Source of the DNA: Clostridiales bacterium Firm_04
Lineage (GTDB): Bacteria; Bacillota; Clostridia; Oscillospirales; Ruminococcaceae
Assembly (NCBI GenBank): GCA_001603005.1
Contig: LVAJ01000018.1
Span: 1-48,847, forward strand
Reading direction: 5' to 3'
DNA: 48,847 bases
This document shows, one piece after another, positions 17,607-27,151 of this stretch. Position 1 is the first letter of the stretch; each line of letters begins with the position of its first letter. The notes under the pieces were generated by a model. It was not told the origin of the DNA. It did not search any database and was given only the letters and a program-made list of their open reading frames with translations. The translations under genes and the position numbers were made by a program.

Positions 17607-20441
17607 ATGAAACGAAATTTGGGGAAAGGAAAGGCAAAGGGTACGGTCCTGTTCACCGTAGTCACGGTGATGCTGGTGATGGTCGTCCTTCTGATGACGA
17701 CTCTGACACTGACATCAGCGGCGAACCGGAGATCGTACTACACATACTTTGAGTCGCAGGCACAGTATGCTGCGCAGGCGGCAATTGACGCAATTACATA
17801 CGGCGCATACCAGGACGACGCGTTCCATGATTTTGTTGTCGCTGCGCCGCACGAATCAGATGTCTCTGATACAAACCCTGCACCTGAGATTCAGATTCGG
17901 TTTGACGGCTCCACGATCCCGTTTACCAACGGCGAAAACGTGGTGCGCTGCACCATCGAAAGACTGGATCCGGATGCAAAATGGGATGACGCTACAAGCG
18001 CACTGCATACGCGCGATATGTGGCGAATTACCGCAACCGCTCATGTCGGAACCGGCAGAAACGAGGCAACCTATTCGATCAGTGAGTATCTCTACGAGAA
18101 CTTCCAGGTCGCAGCGGAAGATCTTGTCTCTGCACCGACAAACCGAGGCGATTACCTGCTCACAAGATATATTACATCGCCAGGCGACGAACCGGAAGTT
18201 GTTGTTGCACCGCTCGGCAGCTCGCCCGGACTGGTCATGTTCGGCAACCAGGGTTTTTCAAACAACATGATCCAACTTGGACCGTCCTATAACAATCTTG
18301 TGACACTTCCGCTCGGCTGGGGCAATTATGACGCAATTAAAAACTATAATGAAACAGATTATCAGGTATGGGATGGACATCCGAAGACTGCTGATCCGTA
18401 TGATATTTGTATTACGAACGATAAAATGAAATCCGTTGGAGATGTTATCTTTGTAAACAATGTGTATGACCGCGTTATTTGGAATGTTGATTTCCAGAGC
18501 CCGAATGAGGGTGCGGTGATCTACGGAAACCTCGGCATTGATAACCAGGGCATTTATTTCAACTCAAAGGTTAACGCTTTTGATTACGATGCATCCGGCA
18601 ATCTGTGGTATGAGGACAACTGCAACTATCTGTATGTTGACGGAAGAGTAGAGTCTCCGAATGGATCCGCTTTCCTGGTTCTTGGACGAGATGGAACAAA
18701 TCCGGTCAATCTCTACTGCGGCGGTCTCAATTTTGATAACGGCGGAAAAAAGATCGCTATAACCGGCGATGTCTACATGTATGATCCTAGTGAGAACTCC
18801 GTGTGGTTGAAGGGAGATGGACATACACCGCTTTCGGAGTTTGTCGGAATGGAGATTACAAAGACAAGCGGCTCGGCAGCGAACAGTGTCGGCGGAAATA
18901 TTGTATGTAACAATGCGAGTTTGAGAATTGACGGCAAAGACAATGCTGCTGCGAACATTTTTGAGGTCCCGGGAGACATTATTATGACAAAACCGGGCAG
19001 CACGCTGACGATCGGAGCGAATACTCATGTTCATGGCAAGGTCATTTCTGCTGGTACAGTTACCAATAATGGTACCGTTGACGGCGGCGTGATCCAAGGA
19101 ACTGCTGCATTGACGGATTATGCGCGTGCGGACTACTCCGATGATTATATCGGCGCACAGCAGGGCACAGGCTATGATTTCAGACTGATGCCGTTTGAGC
19201 ACAGAATCGACGAGATCTTTGAGCGGTACTATCGTTGGGATCTCCAGAGTGCTGACGAGGGCGACATGACGCCTAACATCAACAATGATGATCTGATTCA
19301 GGAAAGCATCAGTGCAGGTCATACATGGATGTATGATGTGTTCAATACGCCTTCCGGAACGGTTTATGTTCCGTATACAGAACCGGTTCTGGATAACCGT
19401 TTCGTGATAAAAAAGCATCCGTATTTCAATCCGGCAGAAGCAATCGGTCAGATGGTTGATAACCATATGGCGAACATCACTGATTACGGTTCTTTTGTCG
19501 GTGCGGAAGCTTTGCCGAAATTCGGTACGGATACACCGGAGAGACTTAAGGATGTAACGATTGTCTCTCATGATGCATCCGGAACGATTCATGAGGATAC
19601 GATTCCTGAAAATGAAAAACTGTATGTAATCAAAGAGAGCTGCGAGATTGATCTGGCGGATTATGCAGATGCAGCAGGATTCTTCATTGATCCGTCTGAC
19701 CTGACGGGCATGAATATTCTGAAGATCGCTCTGAAGGGAAAAACGAACCGCAATGCGAAGCCGTTCTATTTCATTGTGAACAATACGGCGGATTATGCAG
19801 GCGATGACTACAGCGATCCGACGCCCTACTGCGAGCAGACGCCGATCAAGAGCGCAGGCCGCACACAGGTACAGGTATTCCTGGAAGAATCGTTTGGTGG
19901 CGAAAGTGCAAGCCCGTTCTTTATGACGACGGGTGCATGGTATCAGATGCATGATACAGATGTGTCTGTTGTCAGAAGCCCGCAGTTCCCGTCTGAGGAA
20001 AATGACCTCAGTGGCCTGGATGATAATGTTCGCTATGCTTACGAGCTGGTTCCGAATTTCACCATGTTCGGTCAGGCTGGCGTGACATATGACTTCCATA
20101 ATACCAGCGGAAACGGTGTAAAGTTCAATGCGGACGTTGCAATGCCGCTTTCCAGCTTCGAGTTCGGAACGCTGAACTCTGGCACATATACAGTAACATA
20201 TCGAGAAACTTCGAGTTCCCAGCCGTCCACTGGCGAAAGCTATCTCTGGTCGATTTCTTCGCTGATGCTGGATAACCTTTATATGAATGATAAGTATGCT
20301 GTTTCTGCTTATGTCGGCGGAATGGGCATCGCAACAAGCGGTCCGCCTATTACTGAAATTACTAGCGACGGCAGCGGCGGAAGCGCACGACTCGGCGAAA
20401 ACAGAAATCCGTGGTTTAACAACGAACACATCGGTAACTAA
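17607..20441 (+). CDS. Large pilus-associated protein (PilX-like N-terminus, possible tip adhesin)
   Basis: This 944-residue protein sits where small PilX-type minor pilins lie in other loci. Residues 1-45 are a basic leader and a hydrophobic helix (KAKGTVLFTVVTVMLVMVVLL) of pilin type, but the residue five after the glycine is not Glu, as in PilX/GspK-like subunits. The remainder is extracellular and beta-rich. Residues about 425-500 have short repeats with Gly/Asn/Val turns (GGNIVCNNASLRIDG, TLTIGANTHVHGKVISAGTV), which suggest a beta-helix or bactofilin-like region. Such a large exposed domain on a pilin-like stem fits a tip adhesin; binding to cellulose is speculation. It follows AAAGGTGG and abuts the next gene. 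Confidence 0.7.
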   Translation: MKRNLGKGKAKGTVLFTVVTVMLVMVVLLMTTLTLTSAANRRSYYTYFESQAQYAAQAAIDAITYGAYQDDAFHDFVVAAPHESDVSDTNPAPEIQIRFDGSTIPFTNGENVVRCTIERLDPDAKWDDATSALHTRDMWRITATAHVGTGRNEATYSISEYLYENFQVAAEDLVSAPTNRGDYLLTRYITSPGDEPEVVVAPLGSSPGLVMFGNQGFSNNMIQLGPSYNNLVTLPLGWGNYDAIKNYNETDYQVWDGHPKTADPYDICITNDKMKSVGDVIFVNNVYDRVIWNVDFQSPNEGAVIYGNLGIDNQGIYFNSKVNAFDYDASGNLWYEDNCNYLYVDGRVESPNGSAFLVLGRDGTNPVNLYCGGLNFDNGGKKIAITGDVYMYDPSENSVWLKGDGHTPLSEFVGMEITKTSGSAANSVGGNIVCNNASLRIDGKDNAAANIFEVPGDIIMTKPGSTLTIGANTHVHGKVISAGTVTNNGTVDGGVIQGTAALTDYARADYSDDYIGAQQGTGYDFRLMPFEHRIDEIFERYYRWDLQSADEGDMTPNINNDDLIQESISAGHTWMYDVFNTPSGTVYVPYTEPVLDNRFVIKKHPYFNPAEAIGQMVDNHMANITDYGSFVGAEALPKFGTDTPERLKDVTIVSHDASGTIHEDTIPENEKLYVIKESCEIDLADYADAAGFFIDPSDLTGMNILKIALKGKTNRNAKPFYFIVNNTADYAGDDYSDPTPYCEQTPIKSAGRTQVQVFLEESFGGESASPFFMTTGAWYQMHDTDVSVVRSPQFPSEENDLSGLDDNVRYAYELVPNFTMFGQAGVTYDFHNTSGNGVKFNADVAMPLSSFEFGTLNSGTYTVTYRETSSSQPSTGESYLWSISSLMLDNLYMNDKYAVSAYVGGMGIATSGPPITEITSDGSGGSARLGENRNPWFNNEHIGN

Positions 20442-20458
20442 TGAAAGGAGGATGCGAA

Positions 20459-21589
20459 ATGAAGACTAAAAAAGGTATGACGCTGGTTGAAATTGTCATT
20501 TCACTCGGCATCTATGCTCTTCTTGCGCTGCTCCTGACAGAGATCATGAGTGTTGTCAATTCCACGATGAAAGCGACAAATCAGCTGAACAACCGACTTT
20601 CCTTCCAGGCGAAGTTTGCTGATAATCAGGTGACTGCCGGCGCGATTCGATCCGACGGCGGCGATCCTGAAAGCGGTGCATTTGCACTTGACATGGTCTA
20701 TGGCAATGTCGATCCTTCTACCGGCGAACTGCTCACTGAAACGCATATTGGTGAGGATGATCCGGGCGCAACATTGACATTCAACGAATGGACAGCACAG
20801 TATAATCCGGTTGATGAAGAAGGCAATCCGCGTCAGGTCTTTGGTATAAACTATGCACAGGATATCAATTATAAGTTTATGACTTATACCTATCCGGAAG
20901 AAGTATCTGAATCGTTCGGCGGCTATGATTTTAATGTTGAAGTGTATCTGATGCCGTATATTGACGATGACGGATCTCTGACGGCTGCCGAAAGAAATGC
21001 CGCAAATGAAGCTGCATTGGAGTTCATCAATAATGTTGATTCGGTCGTCATTGATGGTCAGCTAATTAACGATGACGATGGCGTGGATAATTCCGAGACA
21101 CCGCATTTCCGACCGGCTGAACCGTATGTCTATCCGGCATTCCGTGATGCGGACGCAGCAACCAGAAGACGCTATGCGTGGATCGACACTGCACACGGCG
21201 AAACCTACAGCCTGAGAGAACCGGTCAGATTTTCGATTCTGAACGAGGCGGATACACTGGACGGACGCGATGAGATCTGGAACGACGGATCCCCTGTGAC
21301 TGTTCGGTATCTGGATGCTTCAGGCAGAGAGGTGCTTGCGTTCAATGTCCCTGAAGTGTACATGTATGTCAAGCGCGGCAGCACGGAAAGCTACTATGAG
21401 CGTGCAGCTCTTGCATTGGATCTGCGGCTTGCGATGAGCTCTGACCGTGCTGACAACGAGAGAGCTGTTCGCGTCGGCAGAAGCCATGCGCGAACGGAAG
21501 ACTACTCGCTTGCTGACTTCATCAGAGTAGACGATGAAGAAGAACCTGCACCTGAGGAAACACCCGAGGAGCCCGATGATGAGGGCTGA
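20459..21589 (+). CDS. Minor prepilin (PilV-like)
   Basis: This 376-residue prepilin has the class III signal KKGMTLVEIVISLGIYALL: cleavage would follow the Gly, with Met methylated and Glu at position five. The start at 20459 uses AAAGGAGG, which itself overlaps the end of the preceding gene; an ATG 18 bases upstream has no ribosome site. The pilin helix is followed by a long acidic, Asp/Asn-rich head and ends in a Glu/Pro tail (EEEPAPEETPEEPDDEG). It is larger than typical minor pilins. It would be processed by PilD encoded nearby. Confidence 0.85.
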   Translation: MKTKKGMTLVEIVISLGIYALLALLLTEIMSVVNSTMKATNQLNNRLSFQAKFADNQVTAGAIRSDGGDPESGAFALDMVYGNVDPSTGELLTETHIGEDDPGATLTFNEWTAQYNPVDEEGNPRQVFGINYAQDINYKFMTYTYPEEVSESFGGYDFNVEVYLMPYIDDDGSLTAAERNAANEAALEFINNVDSVVIDGQLINDDDGVDNSETPHFRPAEPYVYPAFRDADAATRRRYAWIDTAHGETYSLREPVRFSILNEADTLDGRDEIWNDGSPVTVRYLDASGREVLAFNVPEVYMYVKRGSTESYYERAALALDLRLAMSSDRADNERAVRVGRSHARTEDYSLADFIRVDDEEEPAPEETPEEPDDEG

Positions 21590-21666
21590 TTCCCTGAAAT
21601 GATTTGGCATTCCGGCTGGCTGCAGCCTGCACCAGCCGGATACCAAAGGAGAGGAGTAGAGAAAAC

Positions 21667-22956
21667 ATGAAGACGAAAAACAGTCTGAAAGGCTTTACGC
21701 TGGTAGAGCTTGTGATCGTTATGGCGCTGTTTTCCCTGATCATGTTCAGTGTTCTTCAGTTGCTGACTCCGGTCTCGAAATTCTTCGTCAGAAGCGCGAA
21801 CTTTGAAACCACGACAGCTTGTCTGGATAATATGAAGCGCGCGATCGAAGGAAATCTGAAGTATGCTGACCGTGTGCGGTGTTATGTGAATTTTAATCCG
21901 TACGAAGCACCGCATGCAAGTATCACTGAGGCGGATTACGAACCTTCTGCTGATCTGGTTGCTCACGTTCAGGACTTTTACGACGAGTTCTTCGGCCGTC
22001 GCAAGTCCGCGAATGCGCAGGATCTCGCAGGAGAAGATGGGCTCCGTCAGTACATTGACTGCCGCGGCACGATTTACGTGCTGGTCTTTGACAACGGTTC
22101 TCCTGAAACATATTCATCAACGACATTGAATGATTTCAACGACAACCGCGAAAATGCCGGCAAACTTGTTCTGTATGAGTTCCGGTTTGACAACACACTG
22201 GGTGAGTTCAATGCAGCGTCCTGTTCGTTCGGTACAGATCCGCTCAATACGATGTCCGTGACACCGTGGTATGTAAACCAGAAGATGTACGGCAATTTCA
22301 GCTATCAGTTCCTGCTGAACGATGAGTCAGTTCTGATGCCGCTTCCTGAAGAAGGCGAGGGCGAAGGCGAAGGCGAAGAACCGCCGGAGCCTGAAGATCC
22401 GGACGATGACGATGATGACGACGATGACGACGATGAAGAAACTATCGCTCCGACGCGGTTCAATCCGAATGACTGCACTGTCACGATCCGTATGTTCGAG
22501 GTCAGAAAGACCAACGGAGATACGGTCGATGACGGCAATATCACGCTGAACAATAACCTTTACCTGGATGTCCACGGAAAGAGCTACGTTTCTTCGTTCT
22601 CTATGAAGAACGTGCTGGATCCTTCCGGCAACAGTATTTCCAACTACAGCACTGCACTGAACGATTTCAAGATCTTTGAGGATGAAGATCCGGCAAATGC
22701 AGGATATGATCCTGAGAGAGCAAGCGGTCGGCAGCAGTATTTCCAGGATGCGCAGTATCCGATCCCGCGTTATCTGGATCGCGTTGTGAGTGATACCGGT
22801 TCGTTTGAGAACAACCTGGCCGGCGATACCATCCCCGGTTTCTACTTCATTTTCACGCTTCCGGAAACAACCAACGGTTTCGAGATCGACGCCGACGGCA
22901 ATGTGCTGGAGGACGATGGCTACATGGAGAGAGTGAACGCGGTATATCCGAGCTAA
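21667..22956 (+). CDS. Minor prepilin (PilW-like)
   Basis: This 429-residue prepilin has the signal KGFTLVELVIVMALFSLIMF with Glu5 after the Gly cleavage site. The ATG at 21667 is chosen because AGGAGAGGAG precedes it. After the pilin helix comes a large head domain with an acidic low-complexity linker near residues 225-255 (repeated GEGE, then PPEPEDP and a run of Asp). It is last in the operon that starts at pilC. As a minor pilin it likely primes or decorates the fibre. Confidence 0.85.
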   Translation: MKTKNSLKGFTLVELVIVMALFSLIMFSVLQLLTPVSKFFVRSANFETTTACLDNMKRAIEGNLKYADRVRCYVNFNPYEAPHASITEADYEPSADLVAHVQDFYDEFFGRRKSANAQDLAGEDGLRQYIDCRGTIYVLVFDNGSPETYSSTTLNDFNDNRENAGKLVLYEFRFDNTLGEFNAASCSFGTDPLNTMSVTPWYVNQKMYGNFSYQFLLNDESVLMPLPEEGEGEGEGEEPPEPEDPDDDDDDDDDDDEETIAPTRFNPNDCTVTIRMFEVRKTNGDTVDDGNITLNNNLYLDVHGKSYVSSFSMKNVLDPSGNSISNYSTALNDFKIFEDEDPANAGYDPERASGRQQYFQDAQYPIPRYLDRVVSDTGSFENNLAGDTIPGFYFIFTLPETTNGFEIDADGNVLEDDGYMERVNAVYPS

Positions 22957-22979
22957 AACAAACACACACGATAGGAAAA

Positions 22980-23004
22980 GGGCAGCCGGTGTTGCCGGCT
23001 GCCC
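22980..23004. terminator. Hairpin between convergent pilus genes
   Basis: GGGCAGCCGG (22980-22989) pairs with CCGGCTGCCC (22995-23004). It lies between the ends of the pilin operon and pilD, but lacks a clear T-run. Confidence 0.5.
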
Positions 23005-23025
23005 CCTATTGGACGATCGAACGGA

Positions 23026-23919
23026 TCAGAAACGGATCATGCTGATGCTTGATGTCACGAACAGATCCTGCAGAAAATGCATGTAGTACCATTTGGTGAT
23101 CTCATCACCGAACATCGCGCCGAGCAGCAGCCCTGCGCAGAGGAACGGTCCGAATGCCATTTTCGAGTCTCCGGTGAACTTTTTATAGAGAAGTCCGAAT
23201 ATTGCAGCAAGAAGCAAGCCGATGATTGCGGCGGGGATCATGGCCTTCCAGCCAAGAAAAACGCCTGCACATGCCATTAAAATCGTATCACCAAGTTCGA
23301 TTCCGCGAATATTTTCACCGGTTTTCTTCTTGATGAAAGCTCTGCTGATCTCACCGATCAGAAAGAACGGAACACTGATGATGAACAGTCCGATGATCCG
23401 GTCCTTCAGATGGATATGCGCCAGAAAATGGGACGGGATCGCAAGCACTGCGATCATCAGAAGCATCGGGATGTACATGTCCATGGTGTCCCAGTCGATG
23501 AAAGCGATGCAGACCAGAAGCGATGCGAAGATGCACATGACAAATGTGATCGCTTTCATTCCGAATGCCGCGAAACATGCCAGATACAGAAATCCGTTCA
23601 ATGCCTCGACGATCGGGTATCGCGGGGAAATCTTCTCACCGCAGCTGTGACATTTTCCGTGCAGGAAAAGCCAGCTGAAAACCGGAATCAGATCAATGAT
23701 GCGGATTTTCGCGCCGCAGGTCATGCAGTGCGAGGATCGTTTGATCAGTGATTCACCGCGCGGCAGCCGAATGATGACCACATTCAGGAAGCTGCCGATG
23801 CAAATGCCGTACAGAAAAATGATCGGTACGGCCATGAGAAAGAAGGATGGGCTGTAATATTTCCATTCCTTCCAGCCTGTTTGAGCTGCAAATGCAGCCA
23901 GGGAAAACATTTGGTACAT
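23026..23919 (-). CDS. pilD: Prepilin peptidase / N-methyltransferase PilD
   Basis: PilD cleaves the leader of prepilins after the Gly and methylates the new N-terminus. The 297-residue polytopic membrane protein has the N-terminal GSFLNVVIIRLPRGES motif and a four-cysteine zinc motif (HCMTCGAKI and CHSCGEKI). The two aspartate sites of the aspartic protease are visible: FIDWDTMDMYIP, and GIELGDTILM in place of the common GxGDxKL. The start follows AAAGGAGG. It is divergent from pilB, with its own promoter in the gap. All prepilins in this window are likely substrates. Confidence 0.93.
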   Translation of the reverse strand: MYQMFSLAAFAAQTGWKEWKYYSPSFFLMAVPIIFLYGICIGSFLNVVIIRLPRGESLIKRSSHCMTCGAKIRIIDLIPVFSWLFLHGKCHSCGEKISPRYPIVEALNGFLYLACFAAFGMKAITFVMCIFASLLVCIAFIDWDTMDMYIPMLLMIAVLAIPSHFLAHIHLKDRIIGLFIISVPFFLIGEISRAFIKKKTGENIRGIELGDTILMACAGVFLGWKAMIPAAIIGLLLAAIFGLLYKKFTGDSKMAFGPFLCAGLLLGAMFGDEITKWYYMHFLQDLFVTSSISMIRF

Positions 23920-23954
23920 AACGGTACCTCCTTTATGGTTTGTACTGTTATTCT

Positions 23955-23983
23955 ATTCTATCACAGATTGGCATATTTTTCAA
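23955..23983 (-). promoter_or_regulatory. Promoter of pilD
   Basis: On the minus strand, TTGAAA (23983-23978), a 17-bp spacer and TAGAAT (23960-23955). Confidence 0.5.
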
Positions 23984-24003
23984 GAGTTTTTTGGAGGTTG
24001 AGT

Positions 24004-25665
24004 ATGAGAAACATCCGAATCGGTGACTACCTCGTTGAGGAAGGTCACATCACCCCGGAACAGCTGCAGCAGGTTCTGCAGAGACAGCGCGAGTCCACCG
24101 ATCAGAAAAAGTTCGGTGAGGTCATCGTCGAGATGGGCTTCATGTCCGACATCAAATTCGCGCAGGCACTTTCCGTGAAGCTGCAGGTTCCGTTCGTTGA
24201 CCTGAATAACGTCGAAATTGACGGCGAGATCGCACGTAAGGTTCCGCAGGATCTTGCAGAGCGCAACTGCGTCATCGCGATCAACCAGACCGGACGCCGT
24301 CTGACGGTCGCTACGGATGATCCTGTCAACTTCAACATCCTCGAAGATATCAAGGTCAAGACCGGTTACGATACCATTCCGGTGCTTGCTACCAGAATGG
24401 CGATCAAGAAGGCGATCGGTAAGGCTTATCAGATGACCGACCTCGGCGATCTCGGTGCAGATACGACGCAGGGCGATATCTTGGACGATGAGGAGTCCAG
24501 AGACCGTGTTGAGAGCGCCCCGATCGTTAAGCTCGCAACACAGATCGTTGAGAACGCATTCCGTATGGAAGCAACGGATATTCATATCGAGCCGTTTGAC
24601 AAGTACACACAGATCCGTGTCCGTGTCAACGGCGACCTGATGACGCTGATGAATGTTTCCAGTAATGTTCAGAACCAGCTCGCAACCCGTCTCAAGCTGA
24701 TCTCCGGCATGAACATCGCTGAAAAGCGTATCCCGCAGGACGGTCGTTTCTCGCAGACGGTTGACGGCATCCCGCTCGACGTCCGTGTTTCGTCCCTGCC
24801 GATGGTTCACGGTGAAAAGATCGTTATCCGAATCCTTTCCACCGGCGCGATCAAGACGCGCGGTCTGCATGAACTCGGTATGTCCGATTACAACTTCCGC
24901 CTGTTCGAGAGCATGATCAAGTGCCCGCACGGCGTTATCCTCGTTACCGGCCCGACCGGTTCCGGTAAGTCCACCACGCTTTATGCAGCGCTCGGCGCAA
25001 TCGCAAGACCGGAAGTCAACGTCGTTACGGTTGAGGATCCGGTTGAAAAGCAGATGGACGGCATCAACCAGTGCCAGATCAATGTCAAGTCCGGTATGAC
25101 CTTCCCAGCGGCGCTTCGTTCGATTCTCCGTCAGGACCCGGATATCATCATGATCGGTGAGATGCGTGACGGCGAGACTGCTGAAATCGGCATCCGCGCC
25201 GCTATCACCGGCCACCTCGTTCTTTCCACGCTGCATACCAATGACGCAGCTTCCACGATTGTCCGTCTGATCGACATGGGCATTCCGGCATACATGGTTG
25301 CTTCTTCGCTGATCGGCGTTGTCGCACAGCGTCTTGTTAAGGTGCTCTGCCCGAAGTGCAGAAAGCAGAGAATGTCTACGCAGGAAGAAAATGAACTGAT
25401 GCATATTGACCATTCTGTTCCGATCTACGATGCGGTCGGCTGCAACGAGTGCGGCGGCGGCTATCGCGGACGTACTGCTATCCATGAGATCATCCACTGC
25501 ACCGGCAATATCTCGACTCTGATCGCGAACGGCGCAAGCACCGAGCAGCTCGAATCCACAGCGCGTGCAAACGGCACGAAGCTGCTGCGTGATAACGTGT
25601 CTGACCTCGTGCAGCAGGGCGTCACGACCATGGACGAGCTGATCCGTGTTACTTACGCGGTTTAA
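24004..25665 (+). CDS. pilB: Pilus extension ATPase PilB
   Basis: PilB is the cytoplasmic hexameric ATPase that powers pilus assembly. The 554-residue product has an N-terminal MshEN-type domain (residues 1-150, RIGDYLVEEGHITPEQLQQVL), where PilB of other species binds c-di-GMP. Residues about 190-520 form the GspE motor with Walker A GPTGSGKSTTLYA, Asp box and Walker B (DPDIIMIGEMRD) and a His box (STLHTNDA). A four-cysteine zinc motif (CPKC and CNECGGG) marks it as an extension rather than retraction ATPase. GGAGG precedes the ATG at 24004. It is followed by pilT after 30 bases. Confidence 0.96.
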   Translation: MRNIRIGDYLVEEGHITPEQLQQVLQRQRESTDQKKFGEVIVEMGFMSDIKFAQALSVKLQVPFVDLNNVEIDGEIARKVPQDLAERNCVIAINQTGRRLTVATDDPVNFNILEDIKVKTGYDTIPVLATRMAIKKAIGKAYQMTDLGDLGADTTQGDILDDEESRDRVESAPIVKLATQIVENAFRMEATDIHIEPFDKYTQIRVRVNGDLMTLMNVSSNVQNQLATRLKLISGMNIAEKRIPQDGRFSQTVDGIPLDVRVSSLPMVHGEKIVIRILSTGAIKTRGLHELGMSDYNFRLFESMIKCPHGVILVTGPTGSGKSTTLYAALGAIARPEVNVVTVEDPVEKQMDGINQCQINVKSGMTFPAALRSILRQDPDIIMIGEMRDGETAEIGIRAAITGHLVLSTLHTNDAASTIVRLIDMGIPAYMVASSLIGVVAQRLVKVLCPKCRKQRMSTQEENELMHIDHSVPIYDAVGCNECGGGYRGRTAIHEIIHCTGNISTLIANGASTEQLESTARANGTKLLRDNVSDLVQQGVTTMDELIRVTYAV

Positions 25666-25695
25666 TCGCGGAATGGAAGAAAGGGAGGACCTATT

Positions 25696-26805
25696 ATGCC
25701 TACAATTGTTATAAACAAGATTCTGGACGATGTCCGCGCACTCGGATGCTCTGACCTTCATTTTACGGTCGGCATCAATCCGGTTGTCCGTCTGCACGGT
25801 CAGCTCCGTAAGATGAGCAGCTATCCGGAAATGACGGATGAAATGATCGCTGAGATCGTCGAGCAGATGACGAATGAGCAGCAGCGCAAGAACGTGACGA
25901 AGCGTATCGACACGGACTTCTCGTTCACCACGCGTGCCGGTTTCCGTCACCGCTGCAACATCTTCTATCAGCGTGAGCACCTCGCGATCGCGATCCGTCT
26001 GCTCCGCAACGACATCCCGACGCTGGACGATCTGTTCATGCCGCCGATCATGTCTGAATTTGCAATGCGTCCCCGCGGACTTGTCCTCATCACCGGCCCG
26101 ACCGGTTCCGGTAAGTCCACCACGCTCGCCGGCATGATCGACTATGTCAACTGCAACAAGAGCGCACACGTTATCACGATCGAGGACCCGATCGAGTATG
26201 TGCACGAGCATAAGCGCTGCATGGTCAACCAGCGTGAGGTCGGCTCCGACGTGCCGAACTTCGCAATGGCGCTGAGAGCAGCACTTCGTGAGGACCCTGA
26301 CGTGATCCTCGTCGGAGAAATGCGTGACTTTGAGACGATTCAGGCTGCAATCACCGCGGCTGAAACCGGTCACCTTGTTTTCTCCACGCTTCATACAACA
26401 TCCGCACCGGACACGATCAACCGTATCATCGACGTGTATCCGGAGCATCAGCAGGTGCAGATCCGTACACAGCTCGCAAACGTGCTCGTCGGCGTTGTCT
26501 CGCAGACGCTGCTGCCGCTCAAGAACGGCACCGGACGTATTGCTGCAATGGAGATCCTGAATGTTACGGACGCAATCGCGGCTATGATCCGTGAAGGTAA
26601 GATCCACCTGATCCTGAGCTCGATTCAGGCAGGTAAGGCACACGGCATGATGTGCCTTGACCAGGAGCTCGCGCGTCTGGTCAAGAACAATACCGTCAAC
26701 GAGATCGACGCACTCGAAAAGTGCCAGGATAAGACCGAGTTCTATCGTTATCTCACTTCGATGGGCGGTCAGTCTGTTATCACCAGAGAGGGCGTAATTG
26801 CATGA
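25696..26805 (+). CDS. pilT: Pilus retraction ATPase PilT
   Basis: PilT disassembles the pilus and so drives retraction and twitching. The 369-residue length is typical. It has the short N-terminal PAS-like domain (DVRALGCSDLHFTVG, NPVVRLHGQLRKM), Walker A GPTGSGKSTTLAG, Walker B (EDPDVILVGEMRD), the His box STLHTTSA, and an AIRE-like region (AIAAMIREGKIHLI), which is important for retraction. The zinc motif of PilB is absent, as expected. It is the second gene after pilB and ends at a strong terminator. The presence of PilT suggests the pili are dynamic. Confidence 0.95.
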   Translation: MPTIVINKILDDVRALGCSDLHFTVGINPVVRLHGQLRKMSSYPEMTDEMIAEIVEQMTNEQQRKNVTKRIDTDFSFTTRAGFRHRCNIFYQREHLAIAIRLLRNDIPTLDDLFMPPIMSEFAMRPRGLVLITGPTGSGKSTTLAGMIDYVNCNKSAHVITIEDPIEYVHEHKRCMVNQREVGSDVPNFAMALRAALREDPDVILVGEMRDFETIQAAITAAETGHLVFSTLHTTSAPDTINRIIDVYPEHQQVQIRTQLANVLVGVVSQTLLPLKNGTGRIAAMEILNVTDAIAAMIREGKIHLILSSIQAGKAHGMMCLDQELARLVKNNTVNEIDALEKCQDKTEFYRYLTSMGGQSVITREGVIA

Positions 26806-26812
26806 TTTAACA

Positions 26813-26840
26813 GAACCCCTTCGGTTGTCCGGAGGGGTTC
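26813..26840 (+). terminator. Intrinsic terminator after pilT
   Basis: A perfect 12-bp stem (26813-26824 with 26829-26840) with a TTGT loop, followed by AATTGTTT. Confidence 0.8.
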
Positions 26841-27012
26841 AATTGTTTATTGAATAACCGAAAATTTAATTTATTTCGGTTGTCAGCCTTATGAATCGTA
26901 ACCGATGTGTAAGGACTTTTGTGCATAGTGACAAAAACGACACCCAAAAAACGGGCAAAAAATTCGCTTTCGTAAAAGTTTGTTCACAATTCAGAAATAT
27001 TGCGGAAAAGAC

Positions 27013-27041
27013 TTGACTTTTTCGCTTGGTTATGTTATACT
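27013..27041 (+). promoter_or_regulatory. Promoter of the major pilin gene
   Basis: TTGACT (27013-27018), a 17-bp spacer and TATACT (27036-27041). It gives a leader of about 100 nt with a hairpin AAGCATT/AATGCTT (27107-27113 with 27119-27125) just before the ribosome site. The rest of 26841-27151 holds no gene. Confidence 0.7.
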
Positions 27042-27151
27042 AAGACCATGGAAAGCAAATACCGCGTATGACGTCTGCGAGGGCTTTGCAAATCCGAACT
27101 TAAAGAAAGCATTGGAAGAATGCTTAACGTTTCTGAGGAGGTTTATTTATC

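Noticed and set aside
22365..22440. Repetitive stretch in the PilW-like gene as a repeat array
   Set aside because: It is simply Glu/Gly and Asp codons of an acidic linker; the same holds for the Thr-rich linkers at about 46040-46200 and 9200-9480. None is a CRISPR array.
23980..26643. An 887-residue open frame antisense to pilB and pilT
   Set aside because: It mirrors the codon structure of two well-recognised ATPase genes on the other strand, has no ribosome site and gives a His/Arg/Asp-rich protein unlike any family.
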